A stretch of DNA of 64,000 nt from Eriocheir sinensis (taxonomy: Eukaryota > Arthropoda > Malacostraca > Decapoda > Varunidae): positions 7,353,474 through 7,417,473 of the forward strand of contig NC_066571.1 in assembly GCF_024679095.1 (NCBI RefSeq), in the 5' to 3' direction. Under the pieces are notes generated by a model. The model had not been told where the DNA came from, did no database searches, and saw nothing but the letters and a program-made list of their open reading frames with translations. How positions within the stretch are numbered: position 1 is the first letter of the stretch; every line of letters starts with the position of its first letter. A program made the translations under genes and the position numbers. Positions 1-13,960 of this stretch are shown here, one piece after another.

Positions 1-189
1 TTTTCCCCCCCCTCCTCCTCCCTCCTTCCTTTATTATTATTTTTTTTTGTGTGTTTGTTTGAAGTTCTTGTAATTTTCTTCCCCTCCCCCCTTCCTTTAT
101 CCATTTTTCCTTCCCCTCCCACCGTTTTTTCTCTCTCCTCTCGTATTCCGCCCCCCCCCCCACACACACCCTTTGCTAATTGCTGATGG

Positions 190-470
190 TATTGAGTGCG
201 TGGGTGTGTAGAATAATGAGATAGTGCGTACGGAAGTGGGGCAAGTGGACAGGTGTGGGTGTGTGGGGTGACGAGTGAGTGAGTGGGTAGGCGGGTGGTT
301 ATTGAGTGCGTGGGTGTGTGGATTAATGAGATGGTAAGGAAATGGGGTGAGTGGACAGATTCGTGAGTGGGTGGTAATCGGACAACGAGTGAGTGAGTGA
401 GTGCGTGAGTGGGTGAGCATGTGAATGATTGAACGAACGACCGAGCAAGTGAGGGAGGGAGGGAGCAGGT
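190..470. repeat. G/T-rich tandem duplication
   Basis: A unit of about 109 bp beginning TATTGAGTGCGTGGGTGTGT occurs at about 190 and again at about 299, both followed by a variant of 'gagtggacag'. The surrounding sequence is an irregular GAGT/GTGG mix. It has no coding character. Confidence 0.7.
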
Positions 471-674
471 AGTGGCGGCTAGCAGGAGCAGAGTGAGGGA
501 TGGCGTGAGGCGTGGAACGTTGTGTCACGTGTGAAACGTTTGCCGGCGTTTATTGATCAGTGGGAGGAGCGTGGCGCGCGGGTGTTGCCGCAGGAACCCT
601 TGCGGAGAGGCGGCTCCGGGCGCGGGATGTGGCGGCCGTAGGCGAGGGTGGCGTGTTGGGGAGCCAGGCTATGG

Positions 675-709
<35 letters not shown>

Positions 710-1367
710 CGCAGTGAGTAAGGTTGATGGCACCCTGGCGACGGGGCCGCGTGCCGCCCTCACTGACTCACGCTCTCATTCACAGCTCCTCTCCCTCATC
801 CCTGCCCGCTGACCTCCCTCTCTCCCTCCCCTCCCCTCCCCGCTGCCTCTGCCCACCGCTCCCCCCCCCCCCCCCTGCACAGTGTCTGGGAGGGGCCGGG
901 GCGCTCACTGCCAACAAGTGGGTGATGACCTTGTGTGGGCGCCGCGGCGTGCCTGGGGCGTGAGGTGTTCGGGTTGACCCTCAGCCGCCCTCCCTCGGCC
1001 TCCTCCCTCCTGCCGCCCACGCACACCACCCTGCTGCCTACCGCCCACTTCCCACCGCCCCACCGCCGGAAGCCTGGGATGCCTGGCGTGCCCCGTGGGT
1101 GTAGTGGTGAGGGCGGCACGGGCAGGGTGCCAGCCAGCGTGGATGGCACCCGGCTGGTGACAGTAAACAACGCCAGTACTCCCTCAGTGTGTTCCTTTGC
1201 AGCAGACTGTAGCTATAGGGCAGCCACGGGTCACCTGCCGTTAATGAGGGAGGTGGCGCCAAGCCCCGCGTGTAGTGTAGGTGCGAGGACGAACAGCCAC
1301 CAGCCGGACAGGCTGAGCAGCGGGTAGCGGGCAGTGCACGGTGCCGCCGCGCCCCGCCAGCCGGGCC
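471..1367. other. GC-rich region upstream of the proline-rich exon; no gene seen
   Basis: This stretch is GC-rich, with a short (GA)n near 671-701 and C-rich runs near 800-880. It lies directly upstream of the proline-rich first exon and may contain its promoter and 5' UTR. A possible splice acceptor (pyrimidine-rich, ending CAG at about 1202) precedes the exon, so an upstream non-coding exon is possible. No TATA box is evident. Reading frames here overlap in several phases and resemble nothing I recognise. Confidence 0.35.
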
Positions 1368-2169
1368 ATGCAGGACGTGCGCCACACCGCCGGCCAGGAG
1401 CCCGCGCCCGTCGTGGACAGGGGTGCTGGGCAGCCGCCGCCTCCGCCCGCAGGGCAGGAAGAGGCTCCGCCTGCCAAGGTGGAGCCTCAGTCGTCGGGCG
1501 AGGAGTCTTCCTCCTCGTCACCGATCCGAGAGCCACCGCAGCAGCAGCAGCAGCCTCCACCCCCCGCCGCAACCAGCAGCAAGCCGCCAGTTGGTCAGCC
1601 CGGGCAGCGAGGGGCCGGGCCTGAGGGCGCCGCGCCAGCCCCGCTCGTGCACTACAACGGCGCCCCGACCACCGGCCAGGGAGTGTCGCCTCGGGAGGCG
1701 CCGCCCAGACCCGCCCATCACCATCACCACCACAACCCGGGCTCCCCGCCAGCACACCGGCAGCGGCCCCCCCTCAGGCTGCCGCCCCCGCCCGTGCAGG
1801 TGCCCGGGCCACGCCCCCCCTTGCTGCCGGGCATGGTGCGGCAGCCCCGGCCGCAGGGCCAGCCTCCCCCCATGATGCCGCCCCTCCTCATGGTGCCGCC
1901 CCCTTCGGGCCCGCAACAGAGGCCTCAGATGGTACCCGCGCCCCTGCCCCCGCCGCCGCCGCCGCCTCGCTACCAAGACCCCCCCGCCGCGTCGGGTCAC
2001 CCGGGCCCCGGGGACGCCGGTCATCAGTTTTCGCGGCAGGAGGAGGAGGAGGACATTCCTGAGGGGGCCGCCGCCCCCTATCCTCCCCAGGGGCGGGCCC
2101 CACGCCGGCACCCTGCCACCTTGAGGATATCAAAGTGGGTCAACCCAATCCCTCCTGACCCAGATGATG
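1368..2169 (+). CDS. Candidate alternative first coding exon (proline-rich N-terminus) of the Pur-alpha gene
   Basis: An ATG at 1368 (G at -3) opens a 267-codon frame that ends at a strong splice donor, G|GTGAGT at 2169/2170. In the intron the frame would hit a stop at 2175. The peptide is low-complexity: Pro-rich with Gln, Gly and His runs, a Ser run near residues 40-50, a Glu run near residue 225, and an acidic end ...PIPPDPDD. No folded domain is visible, so it is probably a disordered N-terminal tail. The donor leaves one codon base (phase 1), exactly what the first core Pur-alpha exon at 39919 requires. Splicing would make a protein of about 499 residues. Assignment to Pur-alpha is inference; it could begin another gene whose later exons are not recognised. 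The composition resembles coding sequence because it is GC-rich, repeat-poor and open up to a good donor. Confidence 0.5.
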
Positions 2170-2175
2170 GTGAGT

Positions 2176-2176
<1 letters not shown>

Positions 2177-2221
<45 letters not shown>
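2177..2221. repeat. (AC)n microsatellite
   Basis: A perfect (AC)n run begins eight bases after the splice donor of the proline-rich exon. Confidence 0.95.
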
Positions 2222-2223
<2 letters not shown>

Positions 2224-2622
2224 GCTGAGGGAAGGCCTCACACACATCATGAAGCTTTTTCTTCCCCAGAAAGCATTCAGCGTTTGAGAGAGAGAGAGAG
2301 GTGAATGCGCGCGCTTGAGGTAAGAGGTGCGTGAGAGCAGCGTGTGGGCGGGATGTGGGTGGCGTGAGAGGGACGCGTGGGCGGGTGGTCGAGGCGCGGC
2401 ACTGAGGGACCTGCTGCCTGCCGACCTTCAGGGCCACGGCGACCAAGGGGACAGGGCAGGGGGGCGGGGCACGGCACAGGGGCGGGGCGGGGCGAGGCGG
2501 GGCAGGAGCAAGTGGGGGATGTAATGTGGGTTTTTTGGAGTTTGTATGACCTTATCTGACCTTTCGCTGCTCTCTTTTAATCATCGATTTAGTAGGAAGG
2601 TTGACCTGACGCGGGAAAGGTG

Positions 2623-2740
2623 GGCAGTGGGTGGGTGAGTGGATGGGGCAGGTGATTGGTGGGTGGGTGGGGCAGGTGGGCAGTAGGTGGGTGAGTGGAT
2701 GGGGCAGGTGGGCAGTAGGTGGGCAGGTGGTACATGCGGT
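2623..2740. repeat. GGTGGGCAG-type minisatellite
   Basis: Phrases such as GTGGGTGAGTGGATGGGGCA recur with a spacing of about 65 bp across this G-rich stretch. It is non-coding. Confidence 0.6.
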
Positions 2741-2895
2741 GGGTGGGTCGTAAAGAAGTAATGTCATGTCCGAGGAGGGTTGGACGAGGGAGGAAGTGTG
2801 GGTAGAAATGTGAACTAATGTCTTATTCATGATGTTATTTTGTAGTTGTATTTGACGTTTTATTTTTTATAAGTAGGCAAAGCTGGTTAATGCAG

Positions 2896-2931
<36 letters not shown>
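2896..2931. repeat. (GT)n microsatellite
   Basis: A (GT)n run ends in TAG, directly next to the small candidate exon at 2938. Confidence 0.9.
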
Positions 2932-2937
2932 GTGGGG

Positions 2938-2968
2938 ATGCAGGCTAATCCGAAGTCCAGGAACAAAG
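2938..2968 (+). CDS. Weak candidate micro first exon (MQANPKSRNK)
   Basis: An ATG at 2938 opens ten codons and ends one base into a codon at a good donor, G|GTGAGA (2968/2969). The outgoing phase 1 fits the first core Pur-alpha exon. Short ATG-plus-donor combinations arise by chance in 40 kb, so this needs transcript support. Confidence 0.15.
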
Positions 2969-3388
2969 GTGAGACAGAAGGCCAGTCACCTGCTCCGCTA
3001 CGGTCATGCAAGGCAGACCCCCCCCCCCCACACACACACACATACACACACGCACACACACGCCCCCCTGACACCTGCGCTAGACCCCCCTCCCCCCCTC
3101 GATGCCTCCCCCCACATCACCCCTTCGTCACCTCATTACCTGGGTCACACCTGGACAGCCCCCCTCCCCCCCTTAACCTAAACCCGTCTCATTACTTCTC
3201 CTCCTCCTCCTCTGCAACACCTGTAGCCCACACACCTGTGCAATCAACATCATCCTCATTACCTTCACTTTTACTCCTCCACATGCACTCCACCCCTTTC
3301 CTCCTCTTCTTCCTCCTCCTCCACATCCTAAAATTTACCTCCATTAAGAACACACATACAATCTTGTCCGTCTTGAGAAGTTTAGGGC

Positions 3389-3390
<2 letters not shown>

Positions 3391-3464
<74 letters not shown>

Positions 3465-3603
3465 ATTATGAACGCACTAACAACCACTAACAAAAGATGC
3501 AGGGTTACTTTATCTCCTCCACCTCCTCCTCTTCCTCCTCCTCCTCCACCTGCACCTCTCTCCTGAGCTGCGCCGTCGCTGTGAGGTTGCTTCTGGTCCG
3601 TCG

Positions 3604-3665
<62 letters not shown>
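3391..3665. repeat. (GT)n at 3391-3461 and (CT)n at 3610-3665
   Basis: Two long perfect dinucleotide tracts are separated by about 150 bp of CTC-rich sequence. Frames through them (poly-VC, poly-SL or poly-ER) are artefacts. Confidence 0.97.
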
Positions 3666-3667
<2 letters not shown>

Positions 3668-3699
3668 GTGGGAGGAAGAGAGAGGGGAAAGGAGGGAGA

Positions 3700-4530
<831 letters not shown>

Positions 4531-5679
4531 ACCACTCCAGCTCCCGGAACGTCAAGAACTGTTTTGCGAGGTTACCTGGAAGCACCTCACCTGTTTATTG
4601 TGGGCAAATCCTGGTTCCGGTGGGGGGGAAGGGAGGGGGTTGGGGGACCAGGTCAAGTGAGGGGATGGAGCGAGGTGGTGTGTGGGTAGTGGTCGTTATG
4701 TGGAGGGGTGAGGAAGAGGAGGAGAGGTGATAAAGTGTGCTTTGTGGAAGAGGTGGAAGATGGTGTTGGTGGTGGTGGAGTGGGAAGGTGGAGGAAGGGA
4801 GTAGAGATGGAGTGTGGATAGTGCAGGGGTTATGTGGAGGCGTGAGGTGGAAGGGAGGTGACGGTGTAAAAGCTGGAAGAAGATAGTGTAGGTGGATGGA
4901 GGGGAGGATGAAGGTAAAGTGGAGTGTGGCAGGAAAGTGGATATGTGGAAGATGTGGAAGATGTTAGTGATTGTATTGGAGAAGAGGAGAGAAGATGGAG
5001 GTAAAGTGGAGTAGCGAGAGAGAAGTATTTCAGTGGAGTCTGGAAGAGGGAGAGAAGAATGAAGTGGGTTATTGCATTTTGTGGAAGTGGAGGAATATTG
5101 GTTGTTGTGGAGATGGTTAGGCTTTTAAGTGGAGTTAGAAAAAGTGGGTGTTGATGATGGACTGGTTGTGGAGGATGCTTGTGGAGGATGAGGTGGATGG
5201 AGGTGGTGGAGTGAAGGAAAGTGTAAGTGGTGGTGGTGGTGGTGGTGGAGTGAGTGTTTGATGCTTGGAATTGGTGGAGATTAGGTGGAGATGGACGCTA
5301 AAGTGAAGGTCGTTGGGTTAGGTGGAGAGGAGGAGGAGGAGGAGAAAACTAGGTGGAGGTTTTAGGGTTTGGTGGATAGGCAGAGGGAGAAGGAAGGGGA
5401 AGGGAGAAGGAAGGAAAAGAAGAAATGTTGGGGGAGGGGTGGAGGGTGATAAGGTAGAGGGGAGACATAGTATGGGGGGAGCAAAGAGGGAAAAAAAGGG
5501 TGATTGGTAGTATGGGAGAGGGGAGAAAATGTGAGTGTTGAGGGGAGGGGGTGATGGGGAGAGGGGAGAGTAGACAGTTCATTGCTCCCCTCACTGGGTA
5601 CTCTTGGGGAAACTGACCTCTTCCTCTCCCCTCAAATTTGGCTCCCAGACGGAAAACAATGTAGACGGAAGCTTAAAAT

Positions 5680-5733
<54 letters not shown>

Positions 5734-6560
5734 ACAAAGCCTTTCCTATGTAGCTTAACATTTAACGTACACTGCACAAAGGATCAGCGGCTTAAAAGTA
5801 ACCACCCACACACCGCCAGTAGGTCAGTCGTTGGTAGCATTTAACACACAGCTTCATCACACAGCAAGTTAAGTTACTGTGAGCGCCTCAGTCACACTAT
5901 AGACAATCCGATGCCATAGTAAGTCTGTGGTTGCAAGCTATAATTTTCAACGTCATCATACACCAGCAAGTCCAGTTATCGTACTCGACTATACATCCTA
6001 TACGTAATAATCAGCTTTTTTTTCTCCAGCATCATATTTTAGAGATATTTTCTGTATGTTGTTTCCTCAGATTTGTTAGGTACTATATTAACACCAAATA
6101 CTATAAGCTTTTTTTTTTTTATTATTATTTCTCCAGCATCATATTTTAGAGATATTTCCTGTATGTTGTTTCCTCATATTTGTTAGCTACTATATTAACA
6201 CCAAATACTGTATACATGAACGTTTTGTAGTCTTCTCTCTTTGGTTTGCGAGCATTCTTACGAACTGTGGAAGTGGCAACATTGGTATCATGTGCGTAAT
6301 CTGCGTAGTCTTATTTCACGACCGTCCATTGCTAACATTTTCCATTACGTTTCAAGCCATATCATCTGTACTTATCTCGAAAGGCAGGATTTATATAATG
6401 TCCTTGTTATAATAGTTGATTCAGGTTATTGTGGTAGTCTAATTCCATCTACAGTTATTACGAAAAGCAGGATTTATAAAACGTTTTCTCTTGTTATATT
6501 AGTAGATTCTTATTGTGCTAGTCTAATATATCTCATTACGAAAAAATATCACCAATTCAT
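4531..6560. other. Purine-rich then AT-rich intronic sequence; no gene
   Basis: About 4610-5570 is G/A-rich on the + strand with GGTGGAG and GGAGGA phrases. An (AC)n tract lies at 5682-5731. An AT-rich part follows with two degenerate tandem duplications. One unit of about 108 bp starts near 6021 and 6129 and contains TTCTCCAGCATCATATTTTA. The other, about 90 bp, is at 6376-6545 and contains GCAGGATTTATA. Nothing resembles an exon. Confidence 0.6.
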
Positions 6561-7464
6561 AATAGATTTGCCTTGAGAGGAGGAGGAGGAGGAGGCGGCG
6601 GCAAAGTAGTAAAGTCATGGAGGTTCGCGTGAACTCATATGTATTAGAGCACTTGAATTGAATGTCTTGTATTCCGGGAAGCGTTACAATCACACTCACA
6701 CGAACTCAGCCACGTTCCGGTTGGGTGACTCAGCGAACACTCACTCAAAAAAGATAGATACAGAGAGAGAGAGAGAGAGAGAGAGATGGGGGGGTGGGGG
6801 GGTTTCTGTATTTTGCGTAACCCAGCATCTGAGGACAAACACGCAATTAATTTAGTCTCTGTTCACACGCTGCACATGCTCTCGCCACGACGCGCGCCAC
6901 AGAAAACGGCCATGTGCGATCGGGGACGGAAGAGGAGGAGAAGTAGGGTAGGAAGAGGGAGGAGGATAGGGATAAAGGGACGAGTAGAGAGAAGAAGGGG
7001 AGGGGGAGAAGGAAGGGTGGAGAGACGAAGAGTAGGAGAGGAATGGGACGCGAAAGAGGAAGATGGGAAATGGAGAAAAGAAGAAGCAGAAGAAGGGGAG
7101 GTGGGAAGAGGAGGAGGGGGATGAGGAAAACGGGAGAGGGGAAGAGGAGGCGGAGGAGGGGAGACTTGAAAGAAAAAAAGGGTGAAAAAAGCCAACCGCT
7201 CTCCTGGTATTATTATTTTTTAAGCTTGCTCCGGAATAGTGACTTTGCGATGTTTTGATCCGGCTTATTGTCCTCGTGATGTCGGCTTCTTGATAATTTA
7301 GATGAGAGAGAGAGAGAGAGAGAGAGTATAAAAAAGCCGGAGGTGATTGGAAATATGGGCATCCGTACCTCGGGGCTCACCTTGATCGGGCAGGTAATTG
7401 GGTGTGTGGAGTGTTTTTGTCTATACCTGTACGTAGGGGTTCACAAAGGTGCGTGTGTGTGTGC

Positions 7465-7468
<4 letters not shown>

Positions 7469-7532
<64 letters not shown>
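7469..7532. repeat. (GT)32 microsatellite
   Basis: A perfect GT run. The flanks contain unremarkable pyrimidine-rich sequence up to 8580. Confidence 0.97.
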
Positions 7533-7534
<2 letters not shown>

Positions 7535-8580
7535 CCTACTCCTCCCCACCCCCATACTTACCCACCACCTCCACCCGCCTATACATCCACAGTACAGCCC
7601 TTTACCCTTTTCCTCTCGAATTTAAGCTCTTTACCCTTTACATTTCCTCTTGATTATGAGTTTTTGTTGACCTCCAGACCCCTTCTTAACCCCCTCTATT
7701 TTCTTCCCTTTTGCCGAGTTCAAATACACGCATTATACAGTTACTTTCCCTTTTATTCTTTTTTTCCCGTATTGTACTTGCCACCCTTTATTTCACCCAC
7801 GTATATGCTGACCTCCAGACCCCTGTTCAACCTTCTTATTTTCTTCCCGTCTGCGGAGTCCAAATACACTCAAGAGTACTTTTATTTTTCCATTCTTTTC
7901 TTTCCTCATATACTTCCCAGCCTTCACTCTACCTTTGTTTTTATGTTTACCTCTGACCTATCCTTCATAACCTTCTCAGATCTATCCTTCATAATCCTTT
8001 CAGCTAGATTTCCATACACTCATATTACATTTTTTTCATTCTTTTCTTTCCTTACATACCTCCCAGCCTTCACACTACCTTTGTTTTTGTGTTTACTTCA
8101 GACCTATCCTTCTTAACCTTCTAGTTTCTCCCTTTCAGCTAGATTTCCATACACCTGCTACATTTTTTCCCGTTCTCTTTGCTAATATACTGCCCACTCT
8201 TCACTCTTGTCTTGATATGTATTGTCCCCAAGACGCCTCCCTTCCTTTAGCTCCTGTTCCTGCATTTTCAACAGTAAAGGAGGCAGCTCAAGGCAAAGAA
8301 AAGGAGCAACAATTTTTTCTTTCTTGTTTTCTTTTCCCTTCTTTGGGCATCGTGTTCTGTTTCCACCTCTCCATTTCCATCGGCATTTCTCAGCAGCTTC
8401 CACATTCCGTCGCTTCCCTCTTCATCCTTTTCTTGAGTAATCCACATACTCGTGCCTCTACCGCCTACTCATTTCCTCCTCCTCTTCCTCTTCTTCCTTA
8501 TTACATCTTCACATACCTTCATTCCCCTTTACCTCTCTATTCAAATTCTTCCCTCCTTGCCGATTTTTTTCTCCAGTATT

Positions 8581-8695
<115 letters not shown>

Positions 8696-9367
8696 TCCAC
8701 TTATATCTTCCATCTTTCTATTTTTGACCCTTTATTCCCCTTTCCCTCATTTTCCATTTTCTATATATTTTTTCTCATTGCCCTTTCCACATTCTTAATC
8801 TTCGGCTATGTTCTTCCTCCTCCTCTTCCCGGGCGGCCTCCTCTCTCCCACGTCACTCATCTTCCCCTCCTCGAGTTTCCAGACCCATATCTCTTGCCAG
8901 GCCCTTCCAGCCCTCACTTTCATTCTCCTTTCCATTCCCTCTCCGGCCGATCCTTGCTATCTCCTGTCTCATCATCTCTCTCCTTCCTTCACTTTAACCT
9001 ACCCCTACTTTCTCAGACACTCCCCCTTACCCCCCACTAGACCTCCTCCTCCCCCTTCCCCCAGACCTTCCTTCCAGATCCGTCCTTCCTTCCCTCCTTC
9101 CTTCCTTACCTAGACCAACCCCCGTCCTGCTTAGATCTTTTCCTTCCTTCTTCTTCTATATCCTACCCCCATATCTCCTCCTCCCCTACCATTCCCCTCC
9201 CTCCCCGTCTCCTCCAGTCCCATGGCAGATATCTTCCTTCCCATCCAGCCCCCAGGTAGACCCCCCCCCCCCCTCAAGACCATACAGAGCATCAAGGGTC
9301 GGATTGTAGAGCGAGCAGTAGCGGACATACGCTCAATAATAGTAACTGAGAGAAGGCATCCCGCATC

Positions 9368-9481
<114 letters not shown>

Positions 9482-9649
9482 GGGATATGGTTTGAAATTC
9501 GGTCAATACTGTGAATTTTATGAACCTGAATGTGTGTGTGTGTGTGTGTGTTATGTATTTGTGTTTTTCTGTGTCTGTGTCTCTGTCTTCTCTGTCTGTG
9601 TGTTTGTCTGTCTTTGCGTTCGTGCGTGTGTGCGTTTCTGACCCCGCAA

Positions 9650-10780
9650 GGAATGTGACCCTCTACCTCCCTCCCCTCCCCCCTTCTGTCACTCCCCCCA
9701 TTCCTACCCTCCCCTCTCCCCCTTTCCATCTGGTCCGGCCCTGCCACACCCTTGTTTGACTACCTGTGGAATGTGGCTCCGTGTGGCAGCCCTCGTGTCA
9801 CACCTCCGGGGATGTGGTTCGAGCTCACCCCCCCACCCCCCACCCCCCTCAGTCTGACCTTTTTGGCAGCGGTTTGGCTCGTCGCGTGACCTTGTGTGAC
9901 CTTACGCTGGCTGACCTCTTAATGCTGGTCTGGCACTTTTGGGTCACGTGGTTACTGTTGTTGATTCACTTATCCTTTCCCCTCTTCTGCTTCCCCTTCC
10001 TCTCTTCCTTCTTCTCTTCCCCTCTTCCTCTATCATCATCCCCATTTCATCTCTCCTTCGATATCTTTCCCCTTCTCTTGCATTCCTTTCTCTACCTTCT
10101 CCTTTTCGTCTGTTTCCTCCCTCTTCCTTTGTTTTCCACCTAATTTTCCTTCACTACTTTTCCTTCTTCATCCTCTTCTCTCCCTCCTCCCTTTCCTCGT
10201 TTCTGCATATTCCCCTCTCCCTCTTTCCCTTCCCATTTTCTACTTCGTCTTCCCCTCTTCCTCCTCCTCCTCCTTCCTATCGCGTTCATCCCTTTCATAT
10301 CACCTTCCTCCTCTTTCCCTCTTCAGCTTTCACTTCTCTCCCTTTCTCTCTCTTCCCTTCTTTACTTCATCTTCCCCTCTTCCCCTTCCCTTCCCCTCTC
10401 CTTCCTCCCCTTCTGCATCTTCATTCCCTTCCCTTCTCCTTCCTCCCCTTCCTCACTTTTGCATTCTCTTGACCACCTTCCACCCCTTTCCCCTCTTCTG
10501 CTTCATCTTTCCCTCTTCTTCCCCCTCTTCCTCTTCTGCATCTCCTCTCCCTCCTCCCATTCCTCTTCTTTATCCTCGTATTTCCCTCCTCTTCCTCTCC
10601 TTCTGCTTCCCATTCCCCTTCCCATTCCCCTTTCCCTTTCCCTTCCCCTTACCTCCAACACCTGCGGATACTGTGGCTCTACTCCTTCCCCCCCTGTCCC
10701 CTACCCCCCTCCCCCTCGTCTCAGGTGGCTGTGGGTGTGGCTGGCTTGGTAGTGTGACCTCCTGACCCACCCCCACCCTC
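9650..10780. repeat. Polypyrimidine low-complexity region
   Basis: The + strand is dominated by CTTCCC, TTCCTC and CCCCTC phrases. Long frames of Pro, Leu, Ser and Phe arise from this composition and are not genes. Confidence 0.85.
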
Positions 10781-10800
10781 ATGATTGCTGGGGGCGGTTT

Positions 10801-10917
10801 ATTATTATTATTATTATTTATTTATTATTATTATTGGAGGTATAACAAAGAGGGAGTGGGAAGGAAGGAGAAAGGGAAATGAAAAAGAAAAGAAGGGGGA
10901 GAAGAATTGAGGGGAGG

Positions 10918-10956
<39 letters not shown>

Positions 10957-10957
10957 T
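10801..10957. repeat. (ATT)n arrays
   Basis: Two ATT/TTA triplet arrays lie at about 10801-10836 and 10919-10957, separated by a purine-rich spacer. Confidence 0.9.
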
Positions 10958-11282
10958 CTCGCATCGTTACTTTCCTCCCCAAACCTCCTCTTTTCTTACC
11001 TTTTATTTATGCCGTTCTTTTTATTCAGTTTTATCTTTTCTCCTTGCAATTATTACTACTATTATTATCGACCTCATCCCCATATCGTTACCCCTCCCCG
11101 TGCCCCCATCATACCCTTTTGTGGCATTGGGCTTCTTAATGACTGTTTACCTTTTTCTCTTTACAGGTAAGTTGATGGCTACCTGGTGTGTGGAGTGTCG
11201 CCAGGGTGGGTGAGTGTTGTGCAGTGCGGGCAGGTGTGTGGCCAGACAAGTGTGCAGGGACCTAGGTATGTGTTAAGGGGGT

Positions 11283-11283
<1 letters not shown>

Positions 11284-11333
<50 letters not shown>

Positions 11334-11393
11334 TTAATTAGTTTTTTTTTTTTTTTTTTTTTTGTCCATAGTCAGTCTAATACATTTTACCAT

Positions 11394-11433
<40 letters not shown>
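11284..11433. repeat. (AC)n, poly-T, (AC)n compound repeat
   Basis: AC tracts at 11284-11332 and about 11395-11433 flank a T-run at about 11342-11363. Confidence 0.95.
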
Positions 11434-11437
<4 letters not shown>

Positions 11438-11957
11438 AACGAAATGGCTGGCTAGGCTCTTCCACACTTCTAATAATGATAACAGTACTAATAACAATAA
11501 TAACACAGGCACAAACAACAAACAAAAACATGGGAATCCGGGATATCAGCGGAGGGAAAAAGAAAACGGAAAAGGATGATTGGAGAAAATGGGATCAGGG
11601 CGCCGCGAGTGAAGGGGAAGCTTAGCTGTTGGCGCAGACCCAGTGTGGGGAGGAGCATTATACCGCGCTGGGGAGAAGGGGGAGGGGGGAGAGAGAGGAG
11701 GGAGGAAAGTTGGATGGGGATGGAGGGAAAGTTGGAGAAAAGAGTTGAGGGGGGTTAGGGGCAGAGAGAGAGAGAGAGAGAGAGGCGTTATGTTGGTGGT
11801 GGCTAGAGAGCGTGGAAGAGAGGCGAGAGGTGGAGACCAGAGAGAGAGAGAGAGAGAAAGAGAGGTGGACAAGGGTGGAGGAGGAGGAGGCTGGGAGGTG
11901 AGGTGAGCAAACTAGAGCTTTAATGGAAGTTCGGCAAGCTCATGCAACCCGGCTACC

Positions 11958-11960
<3 letters not shown>

Positions 11961-12021
<61 letters not shown>

Positions 12022-13250
12022 CTCTCTTTCTCTCTTCTCGGCATCGCTGGGATCGCTGTTGTCCTAGGTAGTCGGTCAGGGTACAATGCCTTTCACTGAA
12101 TCTCACGCAATCATCTTCCTCTTCCTCTTTCCTCTCTTCTCGCCTCACCGCTTCACTCATTTCCTCTTCCTTTCTCCTCTCATCTCCTCTTGGTTTCTCC
12201 TCTCATCTCCTCTCCTTTTGGTTTCTCCTCATCTCCTCTCGCTTCCCTCATCTCCTCTTCCTTTCTCCTCTCATCTTCTCTTGCTTCACTCATCTCCTCT
12301 TGGTTTCTCCTCTCATCTCTCGCTTCAGTCATCTCCTCTTCCTTTCTCCTCTCATCTCTCGCTTCACATCTCCTCTTCATGTCTCCTCTCCTCTCGCTTC
12401 ACTCATCTCCTCCTTGTTTCTTCTCTCTTCTCTCTGCTTCACTCTCCTCTTCGTTCCTCCTCTCCTCAGCTTTTTTCCTCTCGGTTCCTCCTCTCCTCTT
12501 CACTCCTCTTTACTCCTCTTAATACCGCTTCACTTCTCTTGGTTTCTCGTCTCCTATCCTCTCAGCTTCATTCTTCTCGTCCTTCCTCCTCTTCTCTTTT
12601 GCACTCTGCGTTCCCCTTCTCTTCCCTTCTCCTAATCTCCTCTTCCTTCCTCCTCTCCCCTCCTTTCTCTCTTCTCCATTTCTCCACTCCGTTTTTCTGT
12701 TCTCTCCCTTTCTTTCGTTCCTCCTCCCCTCTCCGCCTCACTCCTCTGTCCTTTCTTCTTTTCCTCTCTCTGCCCTCTCCCTTCGTTCTGCTCCTCCGTT
12801 CTCTTCGTTTTTTTTTTTTTTCCACTTTCTTCCTCTGTTCGCTTTCTCCCTCTTCTTTCTTCCTGTCCTCTCCACTTTTTTCCTCCGCCCTTTTCCTTTT
12901 TTCCAATGCCCTCCTGTCCTGTCTCCTTCCCTCTCTTCTTTCCTCTTCTTTTTTCCCTTATCCTTCTCTTCTCTACTCCCCTTCACTTATTTCTTTATTC
13001 CTCTCGTCTACTTCTTTCTATTTTCTCCTCTCCTCTCCCTCTCTTGCTCTCCTCTTTCCCTCCTTTCTTAAATCATCTCTTCTACTCACTTTCTTTTCTT
13101 TTCCCTTTCTAGCTCATCATCTCTTTTATCTTCTCCACCTCCCTCAACCACTTGCTCCACGTCTCTCATCTCCCCTCTTCCCTTTCCTCCCTTCTCTCCT
13201 CTCCTCTTCCCTTGGATCACCTGCCCCGCCATTTTCAAGCCCCAGTCTCT
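11961..13250. repeat. (CT)n followed by a 1.2 kb pyrimidine minisatellite
   Basis: A perfect CT tract at 11961-12018 leads into an irregular array of phrases such as CTCTCATCTCCTCTT. The 389-codon frame through it is compositional (Ser, Leu and Phe only) and is not a gene. Confidence 0.9.
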
Positions 13251-13486
13251 GCTAAATAGGTAAATCAGGGCCACAGGTGCGCTTGCGGGTTACCTGTTTG
13301 ATTATCTACCTGCTTGCCTTCCTACCTACCTACCTACTTGCTTGTCTTATCTATCTATACCTTGCCTACCATACCTGACTACCTACCTGCCTTCCTTCCA
13401 TCCTTCCTTTTTCCTTCCTGCCTACTTTCCTACATTTTTCCCTTCCTTTCTTCCTACTAACCCTACTTACCTGCTTACCTACCTAC

Positions 13487-13488
<2 letters not shown>

Positions 13489-13551
<63 letters not shown>
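13489..13551. repeat. (AC)n microsatellite
   Basis: A perfect AC tract preceded by a CCTA/CCTT tetranucleotide-rich stretch (13310-13485). Confidence 0.97.
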
Positions 13552-13960
13552 ATGGCTAGCTGCTATGTTTTAGGGGTTGGCACCTTGGCTGTTTGGTGGT
13601 GGGGGGAGGGGGGGGTCTATGGCGTGTGTGTGCATGCATTTGGCGGGTCTGCGGCGTTGCTTCAGGGTCTCGGAGGCGCCCTTGAGGTAGCTGTGGTAGG
13701 GGTGGTGGGAATGGTGGTGATGGTGGTTGTCGTGTCAGCAGGTGTCGCCATCTCTCCAGCAGGTGTTTTCAGTTTATCTCTCCCTCCCCTGCTTCCACGC
13801 CCACCGCCCGCCCCTCCCGCCCTCAGCGGGTGGCAACATGGGCGACTAATGGCGGTGCTTGCAGGCCTTCGTCAGGAGTCTTTTTGTGGAGGCGGCGGAG
13901 ATGCTGCCCCGGGTTTTAAGGTCAGCTTGTGGTGGTGGTGCTGGCGGTGGTGGTGGTGGT

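Noticed and set aside
12086..13255. 389-codon open frame on +
   Set aside because: Pure polypyrimidine array; stop codons are simply rare in such sequence.
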